A stretch of DNA of 23,490 bases from JAAYGT01 sp050252075 (GTDB taxonomy: Bacteria; Pseudomonadota; Gammaproteobacteria; Burkholderiales; Burkholderiaceae_B): the NCBI GenBank assembly GCA_050252075.1, contig JBFWLP010000050.1:1-23490 (forward strand), written 5' to 3'. Below the pieces are notes generated by a model. The model searched no databases and was not told the DNA's origin. It was given only the letters and a program-made list of their open reading frames with translations. Numbering within the stretch: position 1 is the stretch's first letter; each line of letters begins with the position of its first letter. The translations under genes were made by a program, and so were the position numbers. Positions 15,070 to 22,140 of this stretch are shown in pieces.

Positions 15070-16823
15070 CCGCCCCCGCGCCTTCGTCCACCGAACCCAC
15101 TGGCGCCCGGCGATGGGCCCGGTACATGCCGGGCCTTCAGGTAATCAAGCACTACAACCCGCGCTGGCTGCGGCACGATATTGTGGCCGGCCTGGTGCTG
15201 GCAACCCTGCTGGTGCCGGTGGGCATCGCCTACGCCGTGGCCGCCGGCCTGCCCGGCATTTACGGTCTGTACGCCACCATTATTCCGCTGTTTGCCTATG
15301 CCTTGTTCGGGCCCAGCCGCATTCTGGTGGTGGCGCCCGATTCGGCGCTGGCCGCCGTCATTCTGGCCGTCATCATGCCGCTTTCCGCGGCCGATCCCGA
15401 CCGGGCAATCGCCCTGGCCGGAGCCATGGCCATTGTGGCCGGACTCACCTGTTTGCTGGCCGGATGGGGAAAGCTGGGTTTTGTCACCGAACTGCTGTCC
15501 AAACCCATCCGTTACGGCTACATGAACGGCATCGCCCTGACCGTGCTGATCAGCCAGTTGCCCGGACTGTTCGGCGTACCGGCCACCGGCGACAGCCTGC
15601 TCGAACGCCTGTGGAACTCGGTGGTTGCCATTGCCCGCGGAGACGCTCACGGGCTGTCCCTGGGCATCGGGCTGGGAACACTGGCGGTTATCCTGCTGCT
15701 GCGCCGTCATCGCTACCTGCCCGGCACGCTGATAGCCGTTGTGCTGGCCACCACGGCAGTGGGCCTGCTCCAGCTGGAGGCATCAGGCGTAACGGTGCTG
15801 GGTGGCATGCCGGGCGGGTTGCCATGGCCCACCCTGCCGTGGATCACCCTGGGCGATCTGGTTCCCATTGTGCTGGGGGGCATGGCCGCCGCCATACTGG
15901 CGTTTGCCGAGACCAGCATTCTGTCGCGCAGCTATGCCGCCCGGCTCAAAGAGCACGTTGATCCGAACCAGGAAATGATCGGCCTGGGCATGGCGAACCT
16001 GGCCACCGGACTGTTTCAGGGCTTTCCGGTCAGCAGCAGTGCATCACGCACGCCGGTTGCCGAAGCCGCCGGCGCTAAAACCCAGTTGGCCTGCATTGTC
16101 GGGGCGCTTGCCGTCACGGCCCTGCTGGTGTTCGCTCCGAACCTGCTTTATCACCTGCCCTACAGCGCATTGGCTGCCGTCGTCATTGCCGCGGCCATTT
16201 CATTGTTCGAAATTTCCGATTTAAAGCGCATCTACCGTATTCAGCGCTGGGAATTCTGGCTGTCCATCACCTGCTGTGCCGGCGTGCTGGTTCTGGGGCC
16301 GATTCCAGGCATTGGCCTTGCCATTGTGATCGCGATCATTGAGTTTCTTTGGGACGGATGGCGGCCGCACTACGCCGTGCTGGGCCGTGTGAACGGGCTG
16401 AAAGGGTATCACGACATCACCCGCTATCCGCAGGCTCGCCAGGTGCCGGGGCTGGTATTGTTCCGCTGGGATGCGCCGCTGTTTTTTGCCAATGCCGAAT
16501 GGTTCAGTCGCCTGGCCATGCAAGCCATTGAGCAGGCCCCTGACCCGGCAAGGCGGCTGGTGGTTGCCGCCGAGCCGGTGACCAGCATCGATGTCACGGC
16601 CGCCGATATGCTGGCCGAGCTGGATGACGCCCTGCAGCAACGGGGCATCGACCTGTGTTTTGCGGAAATGAAAGATCCGGTTCAGGACAAACTGAAGCGC
16701 TTCGGCCTGTACGACCGGTTCGGAACTGACCGCCTGTACCCTACGGTGGGGCAGGCGGTCAGCCATTATGTACGTGACTACGCGCCCGACTGGATAGACT
16801 GGGAAGACGAACGCCTACCCTAA
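15066..16823 (+). CDS. SulP family inorganic anion transporter with C-terminal STAS domain
   Basis: About 585 residues. The SulP signature is clear near the N-terminus (PVGIAYAVAAGLPGIYGLYA, then LFGPSRILVVAPDSAL). Ten or more hydrophobic segments follow to about residue 440, with SSASRTPVAEAAGAKT in the middle of the membrane part. A cytoplasmic STAS domain begins near residue 460 (LVLFRWDAPLFFANAEWF) and contains SIDVTAADML, the position of the regulatory loop. Family members carry sulfate, bicarbonate, dicarboxylates or other anions, so the substrate cannot be assigned. The GTG at 15066 overlaps the phosphatase stop by 4 nt; an ATG at 15126 is the alternative. An upstream in-frame extension to 14739 lies wholly inside the phosphatase gene and is not membrane-like. 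The 3' end overlaps the convergent DUF533 gene by 9 nt. Confidence 0.93.
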   Translation: MTAPAPSSTEPTGARRWARYMPGLQVIKHYNPRWLRHDIVAGLVLATLLVPVGIAYAVAAGLPGIYGLYATIIPLFAYALFGPSRILVVAPDSALAAVILAVIMPLSAADPDRAIALAGAMAIVAGLTCLLAGWGKLGFVTELLSKPIRYGYMNGIALTVLISQLPGLFGVPATGDSLLERLWNSVVAIARGDAHGLSLGIGLGTLAVILLLRRHRYLPGTLIAVVLATTAVGLLQLEASGVTVLGGMPGGLPWPTLPWITLGDLVPIVLGGMAAAILAFAETSILSRSYAARLKEHVDPNQEMIGLGMANLATGLFQGFPVSSSASRTPVAEAAGAKTQLACIVGALAVTALLVFAPNLLYHLPYSALAAVVIAAAISLFEISDLKRIYRIQRWEFWLSITCCAGVLVLGPIPGIGLAIVIAIIEFLWDGWRPHYAVLGRVNGLKGYHDITRYPQARQVPGLVLFRWDAPLFFANAEWFSRLAMQAIEQAPDPARRLVVAAEPVTSIDVTAADMLAELDDALQQRGIDLCFAEMKDPVQDKLKRFGLYDRFGTDRLYPTVGQAVSHYVRDYAPDWIDWEDERLP

Positions 16824-17513
16824 CGCCCGCACCTGCGCTTCGAGCGCCTGCTTCAACGAAGGCTCCAGGTTCAGCCCGCGCGCCAGTTCGTCGAGGTAGG
16901 CGCGCTCCATGAAGCTTTCCTCGTCGACCACCAGCACACTGGCCAGATACAGCTCAGCCGCCACTTCGGGGCTGGTTGCCAGCGCGGCTATCTGGCGCGG
17001 ATCGGCCGGCTTCTGCAGTTCGGCATCGAACCAGGCCCGCTCTGCCGGATCATGCGCCACCCGGGCCACCTCGGCTTCGAGCAAGGCCCGTTCCTGGTCG
17101 CCGATATGGCCATCGGCCTTGGCTGCGGCGATCATGGCCGCTACGATGTACTTGCTGTGCTGCTCGGCCTGCGCCGGTGAATAGTTCAAGGCCGGAGGAA
17201 CCGCAGCGGCGGGCCGGGCGGCCGCCACTGGCGCCTGCGGGGCAGGCGCCGCCTTGCCTGTCTGCCAATCCTGGTAAGCCTTCAGGGCAATGGCGCCCAG
17301 GGCCGCCGCGCCGCCATAGGTAGCCACTTTTCCGCCCATTTTGCGAAACTTCTTGTTGCCCAGCAACAAGCCCAGCACGCCACCCGCCAGTGCGCCGCCG
17401 CCAAAGCCGCCCAAAGACTGCCCTGCCGATGACTGCTTCAGCGATTCATTTGCCGACTGGGCCATGCCCTGTCCGGATTGCAGCAATTGTTGCAATATCT
17501 GTTGTATTGACAT
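16815..17513 (-). CDS. DUF533 / TerB-like membrane-associated protein (YebE-like)
   Basis: A 232-residue protein resembling E. coli YebE. The N-terminus is Gln/Ser-rich (MSIQQILQQLLQSG). A glycine-rich hydrophobic stretch (FGGGALAGGVLGLLLG, about 37-52) and a second one (YGGAAALGAIALKAY) look like membrane or glycine-zipper segments. An Ala/Pro-rich linker follows, then an acidic helical TerB-like domain from about residue 115 (AAMIAAAKADGHIGDQERAL). TerB-like domains bind divalent metal, but the function of DUF533 is not known. The ATG has an AAGG ribosome site 7 nt upstream. It lies just downstream of the CYTH-CHAD gene on the same strand (26-nt gap), suggesting an operon, and converges on the SulP gene. 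Confidence 0.85.
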   Translation of the reverse strand: MSIQQILQQLLQSGQGMAQSANESLKQSSAGQSLGGFGGGALAGGVLGLLLGNKKFRKMGGKVATYGGAAALGAIALKAYQDWQTGKAAPAPQAPVAAARPAAAVPPALNYSPAQAEQHSKYIVAAMIAAAKADGHIGDQERALLEAEVARVAHDPAERAWFDAELQKPADPRQIAALATSPEVAAELYLASVLVVDEESFMERAYLDELARGLNLEPSLKQALEAQVRALG

Positions 17514-17539
17514 GGGATACCTTGATCGTTGTGCTCGGG

Positions 17540-19183
17540 TTACCGGTTCGCCTTCGGCGCCTGGCGCCCGGCGTTCGTACCCTCGAGTTTAACCAGCTTC
17601 TTGAACAATCGCTGCGCCTTCCAGCGCTGTTGTTCCTGCATGGCGCGCAACCAGCCCACGGCAAACCAGGCCTGCGGCTGTTTTTCCAGCAAACGCTGAT
17701 AATGCTCATCGGCCACGTAGTAATCGTTCAGATCACCCAGCTCTTCCTGAATCTCGCTCAGCAACGCCCGCAACGGCAACGTCTTTGAGCCCGGCAGCAC
17801 GCCCTCGGAAAAATCAAGGCAGTAACGCAGTGTTTTCACCGCCTTGCGCACATCGTGCTGTTTCTCAATAGGAAGACGGGTGAGTTTGGCGCCCTGCTTG
17901 GCCACTTTGGCCAGCCACCCATGCAAACGCGGGCTCAAGGCGGCCTTGACATTACGCGGAACAGGCACGGCCTGGGTTGCCTGTTCGTCAGGACGGGTTT
18001 CCGGGGTTTCGGCCTTGGGCGATTCGGGCGCCGACGGGCTCATGCGCGGTGTGTGCAAGGCGTCGCTGACCGCCACCAGTTGTTCCAGAAACGCCAGCAG
18101 AGCTTGCTGGAAGTCGCTGCCCGATGCAACCGTATCCTCGGTTTGCGACGAACGGCGCCGGCGCGCAAACGTGCATTCGGGCATGCCCGCGGCGCGAAGC
18201 TTCGGCCCGACAACCAGGGTGACAACGTCGGTGTCGCGCGAATCGCCCAGACGCGCAAAGCCATCGCGAAGCACCTGAATCGACGCGTCGTCTGCCGCAG
18301 GCACCCAGTCGCGAAATAATTTCCAGCAAGAACGCAGGCGCCGGATCCCCACACGTAACTGGTGGATATACTCCATGTGCGCTGATTTACTTGCATGCTG
18401 CGTATCGACACCCGAGGCAAATGCCGCATTCTGGATGACCTGCGCCAGACACTCGTTGGCCGTCAGCAGGTAGGCCTGGGTGACCGACATTTTGGGCTTT
18501 AGCCGAACCGGACCGGCACGGCGGGCGGGGAAAAGCCGGGTCACATCGGGCGCGGCAACCGTGGCCACATTCACCCGGCCGTCGTCCATGGCCGTAGCCT
18601 GCAGCGCAATGCCGGCCAGCGCATCGCCCCGTTCGGCTTTGCTGCGCGTATCCAGCACCAGCCCATATTCCTGCAGCCACTGGCCCGCCACCCGGAAAAT
18701 ACCGTGCACATCCCCCGCCACGTGCTCGAACTCAACTTCGCTGACCGGCAGTTCGGCCTCGCCGGCAAAAATGAAGCCTTGATCGTAGGCAATCTCGACT
18801 TCAGCCCCTTCCGACTCCACACGAAGCACCAGCCGGGTGACCTGCGTTTCGTAGCGCAGCGTGAGCGGGGCGGGCAGCCCGGCAAGAATCGCCTCTACCG
18901 CCGTGCCCGCATACAGCGACACATCGAGTACCGGCGTAGGGCGGACATGATTGATTTCAAGGCGGGACAAGACATCGGTGCCGGGCGCCTTCAAGGTTTG
19001 CACCCAGCGCCGACCCTCTTTGCGCAGGCGCAAGGCAATGCCGGCATGCGCCAGATCACGGTTGGGGGTGTCGAAATACCGGGCCTGAAGCGACACCCGG
19101 CGGGCTTTATGGGCACGAAGGTAGCGGGCAATGGCCGAACGCGCGGAAAAAGGGACGTGTAACTTCAGTTCACGCTCAAGCAT
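17540..19183 (-). CDS. CYTH and CHAD domain protein (inorganic triphosphatase / polyphosphate-binding type)
   Basis: A 547-residue two-domain protein. The CYTH domain (about 1-200) begins with the ExExK motif (E3-R-E5-L-K7) and has YFDTPNRDLAHAG, RLRKEGRRWVQTLKAPG and the strands of a triphosphate tunnel enzyme. The CHAD domain (about 245-530) has the conserved basic/histidine helix HASKSAHMEYIHQLRVGIRR, including His263, Lys266, His269, His274, Arg277, Arg281 and Arg282. CYTH enzymes hydrolyse inorganic or organic triphosphates, and CHAD domains bind polyphosphate. A Pro/Ser/Glu-rich insert near 375-420 interrupts the CHAD domain and is probably disordered. Start: ATG with an AGGAAG ribosome site 9 nt upstream. 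E. coli YgiF has the same domain order and is a triphosphatase, so that activity is the best guess here. Confidence 0.92.
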   Translation of the reverse strand: MLERELKLHVPFSARSAIARYLRAHKARRVSLQARYFDTPNRDLAHAGIALRLRKEGRRWVQTLKAPGTDVLSRLEINHVRPTPVLDVSLYAGTAVEAILAGLPAPLTLRYETQVTRLVLRVESEGAEVEIAYDQGFIFAGEAELPVSEVEFEHVAGDVHGIFRVAGQWLQEYGLVLDTRSKAERGDALAGIALQATAMDDGRVNVATVAAPDVTRLFPARRAGPVRLKPKMSVTQAYLLTANECLAQVIQNAAFASGVDTQHASKSAHMEYIHQLRVGIRRLRSCWKLFRDWVPAADDASIQVLRDGFARLGDSRDTDVVTLVVGPKLRAAGMPECTFARRRRSSQTEDTVASGSDFQQALLAFLEQLVAVSDALHTPRMSPSAPESPKAETPETRPDEQATQAVPVPRNVKAALSPRLHGWLAKVAKQGAKLTRLPIEKQHDVRKAVKTLRYCLDFSEGVLPGSKTLPLRALLSEIQEELGDLNDYYVADEHYQRLLEKQPQAWFAVGWLRAMQEQQRWKAQRLFKKLVKLEGTNAGRQAPKANR

Positions 19184-19262
19184 GGCAGCGGGCTTCCTGT
19201 AAAAGTTAACCAGTCATAGTAGCCCAGCCAACCCCGTTTTTTTATGACATATCACAAACATT

Positions 19263-20600
19263 TCATTCTTTATCACCCAGCCGGCGCAATGGTTTTCCGG
19301 CCATGACGTTCGCCTCGATATCCTCGAGCCTGACCCGGCGCGTTTCCGGCAAATACATCACGCAAATCAGCCAGGAAAGTGCGCACACCAGACAAAACAG
19401 CCCAATGCTTGCAGCCAGACCGATCAGGTCGACCAGCGACAGGAAAGTGAAGGCAATCAGCGCATTGAACAGCCAACTGACGGCCGACGCGATGGCAATA
19501 CCCCGCTCGCGAACGGCACTGGGAAAAAGTTCTGACATCAGCACATAAGGCATGGGCCCCAGACTGACCGCAAACGCGGCAATGAACAGACACAGGCCCG
19601 CCAGGCCCACCCATGACCACCCCAGCAGGGAGGCCGCCACCACAAGCGCCAAACCCAGAACCATCACGGATGAGCCACCGATCAGCAGCGGCCGGCGGCC
19701 CGCCGTATCCACCACCCGCAAGGCCACCACGGTGGCGGCAAAATTCACCAGACCCAGGCCAAACGTTGCCGCCAGCGCCGCCGTGCCCGGGGCAAACCCG
19801 AGTGTCTGAAAGATATGCGGGGCGTAATACAGAATGCCGTCAATGCCGCTGAGGTTCTGCAAAATGAATAACGCACTGCAGAACACCAGCACGGCCGCCA
19901 TACTGCTTCGTTTGCCCGGTGCCCCGACAGTGCGGCCAGGCACGTGTTCGTGCCCGGAAGCCTCCCATTCGTCGAGCAGATTCAGTGCAGCCGCCGCCTG
20001 CCGGGCCTGGTCGTGGCGACCGCGCGCGCGCAACCACCGGGGGCTTTCAGGCAACGCTGCAATGCCCGCCACATACAATACCGCCGGCAACACGCCTAGG
20101 CCAAACACCCACGACCATGACCAGACCTGCACAAACGCCAGGGAAACAGCATAAGCAAGCAGTATGCCGGCGGTGATGGCCAACTGAAAAAGCGCCACCA
20201 CCGCGCCGCGTCGATGCGCCGACGTGGCTTCTGCGGCATACATGGGCACCGCCATCGACGAAAGACCCACCGAGAAACCCAGAACCAGTCGCGCGGTGAA
20301 CAGGGCGGCATACACCGGAAATGCCAGAATGGCGGCATAACCCGCCACCGCCAAGCCCGCCGCCAGGAAAATGACGGGCCGCCTTCCCCACACCCGCGTT
20401 AAGGGGCCTGCCGCCAGCGCCCCCGCAAAGCACGCCAGCACCAGGCTCGACACCAGGGTTTCCTTGGCGGCGGTATCCAGCGAAAATGTGGCTGCCAGCA
20501 CATCGAGCACGCCGGCAATCGAGGAAATGCCGAAGCCGAACAGCACCCCGGCGCAACTGACAAGGAAAGCAACGCGATAGGTAGGATCCGAGAGACTCAC
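19263..20600 (-). CDS. MFS transporter, sugar porter family
   Basis: A 445-residue, twelve-helix major facilitator. Sugar-porter marks are present: GVLFGFGISSIAGVLD in the first helix, RVWGRRP between helices 2 and 3, PESPRWLRARG after helix 6, DTAGRRPLL between helices 8 and 9, and YLPETRRVRLEDIE at the end. It probably imports a sugar, polyol or inositol with protons. A GTG start at 20600 is used, with a GGAG element about 8 nt upstream. It is transcribed away from the aminotransferase gene across a shared 178-nt gap, which suggests common control with the aminotransferase and the second transporter. The substrate cannot be told from sequence. Confidence 0.9.
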   Translation of the reverse strand: MSLSDPTYRVAFLVSCAGVLFGFGISSIAGVLDVLAATFSLDTAAKETLVSSLVLACFAGALAAGPLTRVWGRRPVIFLAAGLAVAGYAAILAFPVYAALFTARLVLGFSVGLSSMAVPMYAAEATSAHRRGAVVALFQLAITAGILLAYAVSLAFVQVWSWSWVFGLGVLPAVLYVAGIAALPESPRWLRARGRHDQARQAAAALNLLDEWEASGHEHVPGRTVGAPGKRSSMAAVLVFCSALFILQNLSGIDGILYYAPHIFQTLGFAPGTAALAATFGLGLVNFAATVVALRVVDTAGRRPLLIGGSSVMVLGLALVVAASLLGWSWVGLAGLCLFIAAFAVSLGPMPYVLMSELFPSAVRERGIAIASAVSWLFNALIAFTFLSLVDLIGLAASIGLFCLVCALSWLICVMYLPETRRVRLEDIEANVMAGKPLRRLGDKE

Positions 20601-20778
20601 TGGCGTGCTCCGCGATGGTTACATAAAAATAGTGGCCGAATACAGGACGGCAATGGCACCATTACGCTGCGCAAGCAAGGCCGTCACTCCGCCCACATGC
20701 TACAGGGCATACGTTGAACCAGCTACCCCCGGCCCTGCAATTCCGGGCCAACCCATAACGATGCTGCCAAGGAATACC
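20601..20778. promoter_or_regulatory. Divergent promoter region between MFS transporter and DegT-type aminotransferase
   Basis: This 178-nt gap must hold promoters for both directions. It includes an A/T-rich patch near 20620-20634 close to the leftward start, a TTGAAC that could be a rightward -35 (about 20714-20719) without a convincing -10, and a small inverted repeat GGCCC-N9-GGGCC near 20731-20749. An open frame in it that is continuous with the aminotransferase looks non-coding. No operator of a known family is evident. Confidence 0.4.
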
Positions 20779-22119
20779 ATGACTACGCCGACCACCACCC
20801 CTTCGCTTTCTCCCACCGACACCGACGATCGCCTGGCCATTCACGGCGGCACGCCGGTTCGTACGGCCCCGCTACCCTGGGAATTTCCCGGTGCCCACTG
20901 GATCGGCGACGAAGAGCTGGAACTTGTCAGCCGCGTGATCAAGGCCCATAGCCCTTTCCGTTTTTACGGGCCGAATGCGCAGTACATGGTGGCCTCCCTG
21001 GAGAACGAATGGTGCGACACGTTCGGCCACCGGCATGCCCTGGGCGTTTCGTCGGGTACCGCGGCACTGGGCATTGCCATGGCGGCACTGAACCTGGGGC
21101 CCGGCGACGAAGTGCTGGTGCCGGGTTACCTGTGGGTCAGCTGTGTGTCGGCCGTAGTGCGCAGCGGAGCCATTCCCAAGCTTGTCGATGTCGATGACAC
21201 CTTCTGTCTCGATGTGGACGACCTGCGCCGCAAAATCGGCCCGCACACGCGAGCCGTGCTGTGTGTTCACATGAGCGGCGCACCCGGCAATATTGCCGAC
21301 ATTGCCGCCATTTGCCGCGACAAACAGCTGGCGCTCATTGAAGATTGCGCCCAAACCGCCGGCGCCAGCTATCAGGGTACGCCCGTGGGGCGCTTTGGCG
21401 ACATTGGTATTTTCAGTTTTCAGCTGAACAAGAACATTACCGCCGGCGACGGCGGCATGGTGGTTTGCCAGGATTCGACGCTGTTCCGGCGCATTGTGGC
21501 CTTGCACGACCTGGGCTACCCGCGCAACGATGCCGGTCGCCTGGACACTCGCGACCCCGAAACGCAACTGTGGGGAATGGGTGCCCGCATGTCGGAACTT
21601 GCCGGCGCCATGGTGCTGGCCCAACTGCGCAAACTGCCTGCCATCACCCGGGCCATGCGCGAGGCCAAATGGCGTATCCGTCGCGAGCTTGAAGGTACAC
21701 CGGGGCTGGCTTTTCGCCATGTGCCCGACCCCGACGGCGACAGCGGCCCCTTCCTGCTCATGATGCTTCCTTCCGAATCGCTGGCCCGTGAGTTTGTTCA
21801 GGCCCTGCAGGCCGAAGGGATCAAAGGGCCCGACGGCAGCCTTACCTGCGTTGCCATGCGCGATTGGGGCCTGCACTGGTATTCGAATATTCCCAGCCTG
21901 GTGCACAAGCGCTCGAACAGCCGCGACGGCTTTCCCTGGACGCATCCAGCCAATCAATTTGCCGCCGGCTACTCCTACGGGCACGGCACCTTGCCGCACA
22001 CCGACGACCTGCACGCGCGCGGCGCCCTGTTGTCCATCGCCTCCACCCTGTCCGATCGTGACGTCGACGACATTATCCATGCAATGCGTAAAGTGACCCG
22101 TGTCGTGCTCGCCGGCTAA
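20779..22119 (+). CDS. DegT/DnrJ/EryC1/StrS family PLP-dependent aminotransferase
   Basis: A 446-residue sugar-aminotransferase-fold enzyme. After a Thr/Pro/Ser-rich head comes LAIHGGTPVRTAPLPWEFPG, typical of this family. The PLP site is complete: the SSGTAAL phosphate loop, EDCAQTAGA with Asp189 to hold the pyridine nitrogen, and Lys218 (FQLNKNITAGDGG) to form the Schiff base. The family transfers an amino group to keto sugars or keto-cyclitols, mostly in biosynthesis of amino sugars and aminoglycosides. Here no other nucleotide-sugar or antibiotic genes are seen, but two sugar porters flank the gene, so a role in uptake-linked conversion of a keto sugar or inosose is conceivable. The ATG at 20779 has an AAGGA ribosome site 6 nt upstream; an in-frame start at 20605 would add 58 unconserved residues. 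Confidence 0.92.
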   Translation: MTTPTTTPSLSPTDTDDRLAIHGGTPVRTAPLPWEFPGAHWIGDEELELVSRVIKAHSPFRFYGPNAQYMVASLENEWCDTFGHRHALGVSSGTAALGIAMAALNLGPGDEVLVPGYLWVSCVSAVVRSGAIPKLVDVDDTFCLDVDDLRRKIGPHTRAVLCVHMSGAPGNIADIAAICRDKQLALIEDCAQTAGASYQGTPVGRFGDIGIFSFQLNKNITAGDGGMVVCQDSTLFRRIVALHDLGYPRNDAGRLDTRDPETQLWGMGARMSELAGAMVLAQLRKLPAITRAMREAKWRIRRELEGTPGLAFRHVPDPDGDSGPFLLMMLPSESLAREFVQALQAEGIKGPDGSLTCVAMRDWGLHWYSNIPSLVHKRSNSRDGFPWTHPANQFAAGYSYGHGTLPHTDDLHARGALLSIASTLSDRDVDDIIHAMRKVTRVVLAG

Positions 22120-22140
22120 CCGGCCGCCAAGGAGATCGCC

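Noticed and set aside
19237..19243. Run of seven T as an intrinsic terminator
   Set aside because: It reads as T only on the plus strand, while both flanking genes are on the minus strand. The surrounding GTCATA/TATGAC repeat (19213-19218 and 19243-19248) is too weak and too widely spaced for a terminator stem.
20605..20778. 58-residue upstream extension of the aminotransferase frame
   Set aside because: Covers the divergent promoter region and shows no family similarity; the ATG at 20779 has a well-placed AAGGA.
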